Assembly: GCA_958413095.1 (NCBI GenBank)
Contig: CATYUF010000020.1
Coordinates: 1-30,079, forward strand
DNA from: an uncultured Clostridium sp.
Lineage (GTDB): Bacteria > Bacillota > Clostridia > TANB77 > CAG-508
Direction: 5' to 3'
Length of the DNA stretch: 30,079 nt
The notes beneath the pieces were generated by a model. That model searched no databases and had not been told where the DNA came from. It saw only the letters and a program-made list of their open reading frames with translations. The translations under genes were made by a program, and so were the position numbers. Below, one piece after another: positions 23,803 through 30,079 of this stretch (position 1 is the stretch's first letter; each line of letters opens with the position of its first letter).

Positions 23803-24171
23803 TTATAGTACTTCTGGAGCTAATGAAAGTATTTTCATGTAGTCTTTTTCTCTTAATTCTCTTGCAACTGGTCCGAAGATACGAGTTCCTTTTGGAGTTC
23901 CATCTTCTTTTATTATTACAGCTGCATTTTCATCAAATTTTATATATGAACCATCTGCTCTTCTTAGACCTTTTTTAGATCTAACAACAACAGCTTTTAC
24001 AACATCACCTTTTTTAACAACGCCTCCTGGTGTTGCTGATTTAACAGAAGCAACTATTACATCTCCGATGTTACATGTTTTTCTAAAAGAACCACCTAAA
24101 CATCTAATACACATAATCTCTTTTGCACCTGTGTTATCTGCTACTTTTAATCTTGTTTGTTGTTGTATCAT
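23803..24171 (-). CDS. rplN: Ribosomal protein uL14
   Basis: uL14 contacts 16S helix 14 across the subunit interface and is the target of the silencing factor RsfS. The 122-residue protein starts MIQQQTRLKVADNTGAKEIMCIRCLGGS and ends GTRIFGPVARELREKDYMKILSLAPEVL. AAGGGAGG precedes the ATG. The 85-base gap to rplX has no convincing structure. Confidence 0.98.
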   Translation of the reverse strand: MIQQQTRLKVADNTGAKEIMCIRCLGGSFRKTCNIGDVIVASVKSATPGGVVKKGDVVKAVVVRSKKGLRRADGSYIKFDENAAVIIKEDGTPKGTRIFGPVARELREKDYMKILSLAPEVL

Positions 24172-24213
24172 TTTTTGGTTCCTCCCTTCTTATCTTTTCA
24201 TTTATTTATTATC

Positions 24214-24477
24214 TTATTTTATATCTGCTTTTTCTAAAACTTCAACTACTCTCCATCTTTTATCTTTAGAAAGTGGTCTTGTTTCCATTACTTTAACTTT
24301 ATCTCCAATTTGACAAACATTTTCTTCGTCATGAGCTTTTAAAGTATATGTTCTTTTTACTGTTTTTCCATATGTGTTATGTCTAACACTTGTTTCTACT
24401 GCTACTACAACTGTTTTATCCATTTTATTTGATTTAACAGTTCCTACCATAACTTTACGAAGATTTCTTTCTTCCAT
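24214..24477 (-). CDS. rpsQ: Ribosomal protein uS17
   Basis: uS17 binds 16S rRNA at the base of the 30S body. The 87-residue protein shows the RKVMVGTVKSNKMDKTVVVAVET start and GDKVKVMETRPLSKDKRWRVVEVLE. GAAAGGAG precedes the ATG. The 97-base gap to rpmC holds a long hairpin. Confidence 0.97.
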   Translation of the reverse strand: MEERNLRKVMVGTVKSNKMDKTVVVAVETSVRHNTYGKTVKRTYTLKAHDEENVCQIGDKVKVMETRPLSKDKRWRVVEVLEKADIK

Positions 24478-24500
24478 TTAGATTTCTCCTTTCTTAATCT

Positions 24501-24568
24501 ATCAGGAAAATATTTTAATAAATTTATTTATTATTGTAAAATTTTAGTTTTCACTAGAAATTCCTGAT
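24501..24568 (-). promoter_or_regulatory. Long hairpin in the rpmC-rpsQ gap
   Basis: ATCAGGAA (24501-24508) pairs perfectly with TTCCTGAT (24561-24568). Inside, AAAATATTTTA (24507-24517) can pair with TAAAATTTT (24537-24545) with one bulged base. The stem fills nearly the whole gap and ends about 10 bases before the rpsQ binding site. The 8 bp with three G-C pairs are mildly above chance; the inner AT stem is not. Confidence 0.45.
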
Positions 24569-24574
24569 TTATGA

Positions 24575-24784
24575 TTATGCCTTTTTTGTTTCTGCTATTT
24601 TTCTTTCTGTTAATACAGTATTTATTTTAGCTATATCTTTTTTAACTTCTTTTATTTTCATTGGATTGTCTAATCCGTTTGTAGCTAAACTAAATTTTAA
24701 TTTGAATAATTCTGTTTTTAGTTCACCTAATTCTTTTTCTAAATCTGGTGAAGACATTTCTCTTATTTTATTTATCTTCATCAT
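24575..24784 (-). CDS. rpmC: Ribosomal protein uL29
   Basis: uL29 lies at the exit tunnel and helps dock trigger factor. The sequence MMKINKIREMSSPDLEKELGELKTELFKLKFSLATNGLDNPMKIKEVKKDIAKINTVLTERK fits the family well. ATG 24784 is chosen; ATG 24781 or GTG 24790 are alternatives. The gene starts inside the last codons of rplP (17-base overlap), so the two are translationally coupled. Confidence 0.96.
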   Translation of the reverse strand: MMKINKIREMSSPDLEKELGELKTELFKLKFSLATNGLDNPMKIKEVKKDIAKINTVLTERKIAETKKA

Positions 24785-25211
24785 TTTCACCTACCTTTTC
24801 AGTTTCTCTTGCTACAAATTTTGTTTTATTAGGTAGTTTGTTCATAGCAAGTCTTAAGGCTTCTCTTGCAGTTTCTTCAGGAACTCCAGATATTTCGAAC
24901 ATAACTCTTCCTGGTTTTACAACTGCTACCCAATATTCAGGAGCACCTTTACCTTTACCCATACGAGTACCGATTGGTTTTGATGTTATTGGTTTGTCTG
25001 GGAATATTTTAATCCAAACTTTTCCACCTCTTTTTATATAACGAGTCATAGCAATACGGGCTGCTTCTATTTGATTACCTGTGATTAATCCAGCTGTAAC
25101 TGCTTGAATTCCATATTCACCATCTGTAACTTTATTACCTCTTGTTGCTTTTCCTCTCATTCTACCTTTTTGCATTTTTCTAAATTTTGATCTTTTTGGC
25201 ATTAATGGCAT
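24768..25211 (-). CDS. rplP: Ribosomal protein uL16
   Basis: uL16 shapes the A-site region of the peptidyl transferase centre. The 147-residue protein has MPKRSKFRKMQKGRMRGKATRGNKV at the start and GTRMGKGKGAPEYWVAVVKPGRVMFEISGVPEETAREALRLAMNKLP at the end. Its ATG at 25211 shares a base with the rpsC stop (TAATG), and GGAGGAG lies inside the end of rpsC; a second ATG three codons later is possible. Confidence 0.97.
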   Translation of the reverse strand: MPLMPKRSKFRKMQKGRMRGKATRGNKVTDGEYGIQAVTAGLITGNQIEAARIAMTRYIKRGGKVWIKIFPDKPITSKPIGTRMGKGKGAPEYWVAVVKPGRVMFEISGVPEETAREALRLAMNKLPNKTKFVARETEKVGENDEDK

Positions 25212-25867
25212 TATTTGTCTCCTCCTTCCATTTTCTTTGCAGGAAGAACTTCTCCTTTATATATCCAAACTTTTACACCGATTTTTCCATATGTTGTATC
25301 TGCTTCTGCAAATCCATAATCGATATCAGCTCTTAAAGTTTGTAGTGGTATATTACCTTCTTTGTAGAATTCAGTTCTAGCCATGTCTGCTCCACCTAAT
25401 CTTCCTGATACTGCAGTTTTTATACCTAAAGCACCAGCTTTCATAGATTTTTGCATACATTGCTTCATAGCTCTTCTGAATGAAATTCTTCTTTCTAATT
25501 GTCCAGCAATATTTTCTGCAACTAATTGTGCATCTGTATCAATGTTTTTAACTTCTACGATATTTAAGTTAACATCTTTTCCTATTAATTTTGCTACTTC
25601 AGCTTTTAAGCTTTCAGCTCCAGCTCCACCTTTTCCAATTACAATTCCTGGTTTTGCTGTATATAAGTTTATTTTTACTAATTTTGCTGTTCTTTCAATT
25701 TCTATTTTAGAAATTCCAGCTGCGTATAATTTTTTCTTTAAAAATTTACGGATTTTTTGGTCTTCCACTAAATAATTTGCAAAGTCTTTAGAATCTGCAT
25801 ACCATTTAGAGTTCCAATCTTTTATTATACCAACTCTAACACCTGTTGGATGTACTTTTTGTCCCAT
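25211..25867 (-). CDS. rpsC: Ribosomal protein uS3
   Basis: uS3 lines the mRNA entry tunnel and has helicase-linked residues. The 218-residue protein begins MGQKVHPTGVRVGIIKDW, with the KH domain IGKGGAG at 77-83 and the C-terminal SGRLGGADMARTEFYKEGNIPLQTLRADIDYG. It overlaps rplP by one base and follows rplV by 23 bases. AGGAGG precedes the ATG. Confidence 0.98.
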   Translation of the reverse strand: MGQKVHPTGVRVGIIKDWNSKWYADSKDFANYLVEDQKIRKFLKKKLYAAGISKIEIERTAKLVKINLYTAKPGIVIGKGGAGAESLKAEVAKLIGKDVNLNIVEVKNIDTDAQLVAENIAGQLERRISFRRAMKQCMQKSMKAGALGIKTAVSGRLGGADMARTEFYKEGNIPLQTLRADIDYGFAEADTTYGKIGVKVWIYKGEVLPAKKMEGGDK

Positions 25868-25890
25868 GGTCTTTTAAAACCTCCTATCTT

Positions 25891-26250
25891 CTATTTTTCT
25901 TTTACTACTATTGTTATATGACTTGTTCTTTTTCTTATTCTTACAGCTGAACCTTTTGCAGCAGGTCTTATTCTTTTTAGTGTTGGACCTTGATTTGCAT
26001 AGATTTCAGCAACATATAAGTTTTCATGTTTCATATTGTGATTATTTTCAGCATTTGCAATTGCTGATTTTAATAATTTTTCTATAATTTCTGATGATGC
26101 TTTTGGTGTGAATTTCACGATTGCTAAAGCTTCATCAACATTTTTTCCTCTTATTAAGTCTGCAACTATTTTAACTTTTCTAGCTGAGATTCTTGTATAT
26201 TTAAGAGTTGCTCTAGCTTCGTTTACTACTACTGTTTCTTGCTCTTGCAC
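25891..26250 (-). CDS. rplV: Ribosomal protein uL22
   Basis: uL22 lines the polypeptide exit tunnel through a long beta hairpin. The 119-residue protein shows ARATLKYTRISARKVKIVADLIRGKNVDEAL and the tip-containing GPTLKRIRPAAKGSAVRIRKRTSHITIVV. The start is GTG at 26250, preceded by AAGGAGGAG; an ATG just upstream is in another frame. The 99-base gap to rpsS holds a GC-clamped hairpin. Confidence 0.97.
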   Translation of the reverse strand: MQEQETVVVNEARATLKYTRISARKVKIVADLIRGKNVDEALAIVKFTPKASSEIIEKLLKSAIANAENNHNMKHENLYVAEIYANQGPTLKRIRPAAKGSAVRIRKRTSHITIVVKEK

Positions 26251-26270
26251 TTCATTCTCCTCCTTTTTCT

Positions 26271-26320
26271 AGGCCGTATCCTAGGGGAATCATCATTCCC
26301 CACTAGTATATATTAGACCT
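26271..26320 (-). promoter_or_regulatory. GC-clamped hairpin in the rpsS-rplV gap
   Basis: GGGGAAT (26284-26290) pairs with ATTCCCC (26295-26301) around a four-base loop, extended by CTA/TAG across a two-base bulge (26281-26283/26304-26306) and by AGGCC (26271-26275) with GACCT (26316-26320), one wobble. No T-run follows on the - strand, so it is not a standard terminator. It ends a few bases before the rplV binding site and is among the most GC-rich short stretches in this operon, so it is unlikely to be chance. Confidence 0.6.
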
Positions 26321-26349
26321 TTTTTATAGTATATAATATCGATTATATT

Positions 26350-26631
26350 TTATTTTTTAACTTTAGTTGTCTTTTCTCCTGCATGACCTTTATATGTTCT
26401 TGTAGGAGCAAATTCACCTAATTTATGACCAATCATTTCTTCTGTAATATAGATTGGAACATGTTTTCTTCCATCATGTACAGCTATTGTATGACCAACC
26501 ATTTGTGGATATATTGTTGAAGCTCTTGACCATGTCTTTAAAACTTCTTTAGCTCCTGTTTCATTCATAGCTTCTACTCTTTTTAATAATTCAGGTGCTA
26601 CAAATGGTATTTTTTTGCTTGATCTTGACAT
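26350..26631 (-). CDS. rpsS: Ribosomal protein uS19
   Basis: uS19 works with uS13 in the 30S head near the A site. The 93-residue protein shows MSRSSKKIPFVAPELLKRVEAMNE, STIYPQMVGHTIAVHDGRKHVPIYITEEMIGHKLGEFAPTRTYKGH. AAGGAGGA precedes the ATG. Confidence 0.98.
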   Translation of the reverse strand: MSRSSKKIPFVAPELLKRVEAMNETGAKEVLKTWSRASTIYPQMVGHTIAVHDGRKHVPIYITEEMIGHKLGEFAPTRTYKGHAGEKTTKVKK

Positions 26632-26651
26632 TTAAGTTTCCTCCTTTTCTA

Positions 26652-26688
26652 GGATTATAGTTTATGAGTACACAAACTAATTTAATCC
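26652..26688 (-). promoter_or_regulatory. Bulged hairpin in the rplB-rpsS gap
   Basis: GGATTATAGTTT (26652-26663) pairs with AAACTA and TAATCC (26674-26688) with one three-base bulge, 12 pairs in total around a 10-nt loop. It spans most of the 65-base gap and ends just before the rpsS binding site. Its role is unknown. Confidence 0.45.
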
Positions 26689-26696
26689 ATAAAATT

Positions 26697-27524
26697 CTAT
26701 TTTCTTCTCTTAACGATAAATTTATTTGATAATTTCTTTTTATTTCTTGTTTTGTATCCAAGAGCTGGTTTACCCCAAGGAGTAAGTGGTCCAGCGTGTC
26801 CTATTGGAGCTCTACCTTCTCCACCACCATGAGGGTGATCTACTGGGTTCATTACAGAACCTCTAACTGTTGGTCTAACTCCCATATGTCTTTTTCTACC
26901 AGCTTTACCAATTTTTAAGTTTTCATGGTCGCTGTTTCCTATTACACCGATTGTTGCTCTACATTTAGCTAAAATTAATCTCATTTCTCCAGAAGGTAAT
27001 CTTACGTGTGCATATTTTCCTTCTTTAGCCATTAATTGAGCACTTTGTCCAGCAGCTTTTACTAATTTTCCACCTTGTCCTGGATTTAATTCAATATTAT
27101 GAATTAATGTACCTACTGGTATAGCATTTATTGGCATACAGTTTCCTGGTTTAATATCAGCTGTTTCTCCTGATACTACTTTATCTCCATCTGTTAATCC
27201 TTGTGGTGCTAATATATATGCTTTTTCTCCATCTTCATATTGAATTAAAGCTATATTTGCACTTCTGTTTGGATCATATTCAATACCAATAACAGTTGCT
27301 TCCATATTGTCTTTTCTTCTTTTAAAATCTATTATTCTATATTTTTGTCTGTTTCCACCACCTTGGTGTCTTACTGTTATTCTTCCATATGAGTTTCTAC
27401 CTGCATTTTTCTTTTTCTTTGCAAGTAATGATTTTTCAGGAGTTTTCTTTGTTATTTCTGCAAAATCTGAAACTGTCATATTTCTTCTTGATGGTGTATA
27501 TGGTTTAAAATGTTTCATTCCCAT
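26697..27524 (-). CDS. rplB: Ribosomal protein uL2
   Basis: uL2 is essential for peptidyl transferase activity and subunit joining. The 275-residue protein shows MKHFKPYTPSRRNMTVSDF at the start and the conserved VDHPHGGGEGRAPIGHAGPLTPWGKPALGYKTR near the C-terminus, including the His that is important for activity. The ATG at 27524 follows AAAGGAAAG at about 12 bases, a loose spacing; an ATG two codons later is an alternative. It is separated from rplW by an unrecognised ORF. Confidence 0.97.
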   Translation of the reverse strand: MGMKHFKPYTPSRRNMTVSDFAEITKKTPEKSLLAKKKKNAGRNSYGRITVRHQGGGNRQKYRIIDFKRRKDNMEATVIGIEYDPNRSANIALIQYEDGEKAYILAPQGLTDGDKVVSGETADIKPGNCMPINAIPVGTLIHNIELNPGQGGKLVKAAGQSAQLMAKEGKYAHVRLPSGEMRLILAKCRATIGVIGNSDHENLKIGKAGRKRHMGVRPTVRGSVMNPVDHPHGGGEGRAPIGHAGPLTPWGKPALGYKTRNKKKLSNKFIVKRRK

Positions 27525-27593
27525 TTTTCTTATCTTTCCTTTCTTTAATTTACAAATTTACGGATCTTTTCCTGCTCCGTTTACAGATATTCT

Positions 27594-27944
27594 TTATTCT
27601 CCGGGTTCTTTCCCGATATTTTTTTCTATTACTTCCAATCCTTTTTGACTTATTTCTTCTGCTTGTTCAATAAAACTAATTAATTCAAAATTTAAAATTT
27701 TATATAACTCTTTTAAATGCAAATCATCCATTGAATAAACACCTTCTAAGTTAGTTCCTAGTTGTTTTTCTATACTTTGAAATATTTCCTTTGTAAATTC
27801 TATGCCTTGTGTATTTACATCTTTTACTTCATTTAGTCGTCTTTTTAAGTTCTTAAATATTCCTGGAAGTTTATTTCTCATATTTTTTTCTGATGGAAGT
27901 TCACCTTGTATAATTTGTAAAAATTTCTTTCTTTCTTCGTGCAT
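27594..27944 (-). CDS. Unrecognised 116-aa helical protein inside the S10 operon
   Basis: I do not recognise this protein. It has 116 residues, starts MHEERKKFLQIIQGELPSEKN, and is highly charged, with heptad-like Leu/Ile spacing that suggests several helices. There is no signal peptide, membrane segment, cysteine or known motif. It starts six bases after the rplW stop on the same strand and ends 69 bases before rplB, a place where rplW and rplB are normally adjacent. GGGAG in the end of rplW, 11 bases from its ATG, could serve as a weak binding site. Codons such as CGA, CTA, GGC and ATA occur in it, suggesting lower expression than its neighbours, though no codon statistics were run. It may be a recent insertion, a lineage-specific ribosome-associated protein, or a regulator. 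Confidence 0.75.
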   Translation of the reverse strand: MHEERKKFLQIIQGELPSEKNMRNKLPGIFKNLKRRLNEVKDVNTQGIEFTKEIFQSIEKQLGTNLEGVYSMDDLHLKELYKILNFELISFIEQAEEISQKGLEVIEKNIGKEPGE

Positions 27945-27950
27945 TTTTTA

Positions 27951-28298
27951 TTATGCTCCCATAAATTCTTCTATTGAATCTTTATATTTTTTAGAAGTTT
28001 TTGCTTGTTTTCCACCTTTTGTTAAGTATGTTTCATCTTCTGGATTTGTATCAATAGTAACTATTGCTTTTTTCCAATCTGATGTTTTACCAACATGGTA
28101 TCCAACTCTTTTTTTCTTTCCGTTTACTTTCATTGTATTAACTTTTAATACTTTAACTTCAAAAAGTTTTTCAACAGCTTTTGCTATTTCAACTTTTGTT
28201 GCTTTTTTATTTACTTTGAAAGTGTATTTACCTTCTTGTAATTGGTCATTACTTTTTTCAGTAACAACTGGTGCTATTATTATTTCTTCTGGTAACAT
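27951..28298 (-). CDS. rplW: Ribosomal protein uL23 with C-terminal insertion
   Basis: uL23 sits at the tunnel exit and docks trigger factor and SRP. The 115-residue protein has EIIIAPVVTEKSNDQLQEGKYTFKV, TMKVNGKKKRVG and the closing IEEFMGA. It is longer than the usual 95-100 because of a Lys/Thr-rich stretch at about 85-107 before the final strand. Its ATG overlaps the rplD stop (TAATG), with GAGGTG in the end of rplD. Confidence 0.97.
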   Translation of the reverse strand: MLPEEIIIAPVVTEKSNDQLQEGKYTFKVNKKATKVEIAKAVEKLFEVKVLKVNTMKVNGKKKRVGYHVGKTSDWKKAIVTIDTNPEDETYLTKGGKQAKTSKKYKDSIEEFMGA

Positions 28299-28921
28299 TA
28301 TGCGTACACCTCCTCTAATTTCTTAACAGTATCTACTGGTAAAATTAGATTTGTATATTTTAATAAATCAAATATGTTTATGTTATTAGCAACTATTGTT
28401 TTAACTCCTTCAATATTTCTTGATGACATTAAAACATTTTTGTTGTTTTCTGGAAGAATTATTAATGTTTTTCCTTCAACTTTCATGTCTGCTAATGCTT
28501 TAACCATAGTTTTTGTTTTGATTTCTTTTACTTCTAATTTATCAACTACTGTTAATTCTTTTTCTAATACTTTAGAACTTAATACTGACTTAATAGCAAG
28601 TCTTCTTTCTTTTTTATTAACTGTATATTTATATGAACGAGGTTTTGGTCCTAATGCAATACCACCTTTAATCCATTGTGGAGCTCTTATAGAACCTTGT
28701 CTTGCTCTACCTGTTCCTTTTTGTCTCCATGGCTTTCTTCCACCACCTGAAACTTCTGCTCTTGTTTTTGTACTTTGAGTACCTTGTCTTTGATTAGCTA
28801 AATAATTTACTAATACACTGTGAACTATTGCTTCATTTGGTTCAATCCCAAATATGCTTTCTGCTAATTCTATATCACTTACTTTTTTACCTTTCATGTC
28901 TAATACATCTACTTTTGGCAT
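28298..28921 (-). CDS. rplD: Ribosomal protein uL4
   Basis: uL4 extends a loop into the exit tunnel and, in E. coli, represses the S10 operon. The 207-residue protein has the loop RQGTQSTKTRAEVSGGGRKPWRQKGTGRARQGSIRAPQW at about 44-82. AAGGAGGAA precedes the ATG. It overlaps rplW by one base and follows rplC by 20 bases. Confidence 0.98.
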   Translation of the reverse strand: MPKVDVLDMKGKKVSDIELAESIFGIEPNEAIVHSVLVNYLANQRQGTQSTKTRAEVSGGGRKPWRQKGTGRARQGSIRAPQWIKGGIALGPKPRSYKYTVNKKERRLAIKSVLSSKVLEKELTVVDKLEVKEIKTKTMVKALADMKVEGKTLIILPENNKNVLMSSRNIEGVKTIVANNINIFDLLKYTNLILPVDTVKKLEEVYA

Positions 28922-28941
28922 TTTTTTCTTCCTCCTTCCTT

Positions 28942-29577
28942 CTATTTACTAGCCTTTACAGCTGATTTTACTTTTAATATTGCTCCTTTTGGTCCTGGAA
29001 CACTACCTTTTACTAATATTACATTTTTGTCCATATCAACTCTTACTACATCTAAGTTTTGTATTGTAACAGTAACTCTTCCCATATGTCCTGGTAATTT
29101 TTTACCTTTAAATACTCTACCTGGTGTTGATGTAGATCCCATTGAACCTGGTCTTCTATGATACATAGAACCATGTCCCATTGGTCCTCTGTGTTGTCCA
29201 TGTCTTTTGATAACACCTTGGAATCCTTTTCCTTTTGATGTTCCTTGAACATCTATTTTTTCTCCAGCTTCAAAAACATCTGCTTTAAGTTCATCTCCAA
29301 CTTTAATTCCTTCTACTGAATCAATTCTGAATTCTCTTAAATGTTTTTTGTTAGCTAATTTTGCTTTTGCAAAATGTCCTGCTTCTGGTTTGTTGATATG
29401 TTTATCTTTTATATCTCCAAATCCTAATTGAACTGCATTGTAACCATCTGTTTCTACTGTTTTAACTTGAGCTACAACACATGGTCCAGCTTCTATAACT
29501 GTTACTGGAATAACATTTCCTTTTTCATCAAAGATTTGTGTCATTCCAACTTTTCTTCCGATTATTCCTTTTTTCAT
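28942..29577 (-). CDS. rplC: Ribosomal protein uL3
   Basis: uL3 initiates 50S assembly and has a loop near the peptidyl transferase centre. The 211-residue protein starts MKKGIIGRKVGMTQIFDEKGNVIPVTVIEAGPC, and has GTSKGKGFQGVIKRHGQHRGPMGHGSMYHRRPGSMGSTSTPGRVFKGKKLPGHMG. AGGAGG precedes the ATG. The gap of 128 bases to rpsJ is long and holds two stems. Confidence 0.98.
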   Translation of the reverse strand: MKKGIIGRKVGMTQIFDEKGNVIPVTVIEAGPCVVAQVKTVETDGYNAVQLGFGDIKDKHINKPEAGHFAKAKLANKKHLREFRIDSVEGIKVGDELKADVFEAGEKIDVQGTSKGKGFQGVIKRHGQHRGPMGHGSMYHRRPGSMGSTSTPGRVFKGKKLPGHMGRVTVTIQNLDVVRVDMDKNVILVKGSVPGPKGAILKVKSAVKASK

Positions 29578-29601
29578 TTTATTATTTCCTCCTAACTATT
29601 G

Positions 29602-29639
29602 GCTGATAAAATTTTATATGTATTTTCTTACTTATCAGC
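29602..29639 (-). promoter_or_regulatory. Hairpin before rplC
   Basis: GCTGATAA (29602-29609) pairs perfectly with TTATCAGC (29632-29639) around a 22-nt AT-rich loop, ending just before the rplC AGGAGG site. It is part of the unusually long rpsJ-rplC gap. Eight pairs with three G-C exceed chance only moderately. Confidence 0.45.
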
Positions 29640-29645
29640 TTGGTT

Positions 29646-29680
29646 TTGATGCTACATATTTACTTGTAGTCTAAAATCAA
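29646..29680 (-). promoter_or_regulatory. Second hairpin in the rpsJ-rplC gap
   Basis: CTACA (29652-29656) pairs with TGTAG (29665-29669), and TTGAT (29646-29650) pairs outside it with ATCAA (29676-29680). With the hairpin at 29602-29639 it could form a two-stem leader between the S10 and L3 genes. Confidence 0.35.
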
Positions 29681-29705
29681 ATTACTATAATTTAAATTCA
29701 ATTAA

Positions 29706-30029
29706 TTATAATTTTATTTCGATGTTAACACCAGCTGGTAATTCTAATTTCATTAAACTATCAACTGTTTTTTGTGTTGGGTAAAGAATGTCGATAACTC
29801 TTTTATGTGTTCTCATTTCAAATTGTTCTCTTGAATCTTTATATTTGTGTGGAGAACGTAATATTGTTACGATTTCTTTTTGTGTTGGTAATGGAATAGG
29901 ACCTGATACCTTTGCTCCTGTTTTTTTAGCAGTATCTACTATTTTTTCAGCAGACTGTTCTAAAATTACATGGTCATAAGCTTTTAGTCTTATTCTAATT
30001 TTTTCACTTGTTGCTACTTGTTTTGCCAT
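29706..30029 (-). CDS. rpsJ: Ribosomal protein uS10
   Basis: uS10 is a 30S head protein that also joins NusB in antitermination. The 107-residue protein has KIRIRLKAYDHVILEQSAEKIVDTAKKTGAKVSGPIPLPT and MRTHKRVIDILYPTQKTVDSLMKLELPAGVNIEIKL. AAGGAGGG precedes the ATG. It is the first gene of the ribosomal block in the window; only about 50 bases upstream are visible, so any operon leader or promoter cannot be judged. Confidence 0.98.
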   Translation of the reverse strand: MAKQVATSEKIRIRLKAYDHVILEQSAEKIVDTAKKTGAKVSGPIPLPTQKEIVTILRSPHKYKDSREQFEMRTHKRVIDILYPTQKTVDSLMKLELPAGVNIEIKL

Positions 30030-30079
30030 TGTAATTTTCCCTCCTTCTTAAAAATTATTTTTTTGTTTGCGATAGCTAT

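Overview
The window is strongly AT-rich DNA from a spore-forming, low-GC Bacillota, most likely a member of the Clostridia. The evidence is the germination protease gpr, a YtxC-type sporulation gene, RemA, the S10-spc-alpha ribosomal super-operon in Firmicute order, zinc-type uS14, strong AGGAGG-like ribosome binding sites, and several TTG/GTG starts. A genus cannot be named from the sequence alone.

Layout. Positions 1-2791 (+ strand) hold a GH57 glucan branching enzyme with a clear terminator, then a YtxC-family gene. Everything else is on the - strand. From right to left (direction of transcription) it opens with the S10 block: rpsJ, rplC, rplD, rplW, an unrecognised 116-codon gene, rplB, rpsS, rplV, rpsC, rplP, rpmC, rpsQ. 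The spc block follows: rplN, rplX, rplE, rpsZ, rpsH, rplF, rplR, rpsE, rplO, secY, with no rpmD. Next come adk, map, infA and rpmJ, and the alpha block rpsM, rpsK, rpsD, rpoA, rplQ, which ends in a terminator near 12833-12863. A small unknown membrane gene follows. Then comes an rsmE-led operon (rsmE, a membrane protein with a basic tail, yicC, remA, rpoZ, gmk) ending in a terminator at 8410-8439. The last genes are uvrA with gpr (terminator 4341-4368), a membrane-anchored HTH protein, and a Lys/Glu-rich single-pass membrane protein that converges on ytxC at a shared bidirectional terminator.

The core is growth machinery: about 27 translation genes, RNA polymerase alpha and omega, the SecY channel, adenylate and guanylate kinase, and rRNA methylation. 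Three things stand out. First, an unknown ORF lies inside the S10 block between rplW and rplB. Second, several intergenic gaps that are normally short hold folded RNA: a two-domain element of about 130 nt between rpmJ and rpsM, where an S4-type autoregulatory leader would sit; a hairpin of about 124 nt between rplF and rplR; and GC-clamped or long stems in the rpsS-rplV, rpmC-rpsQ, rpsJ-rplC and rpsK-rpsD gaps. Third, the secY-adk gap carries palindromic repeat units with a shared loop and a perfect 14-bp tandem duplication. Because the DNA is so AT-rich, short AT stems are expected by chance, and I rank the structures accordingly. All structures were found by eye, with no folding or covariance calculation.
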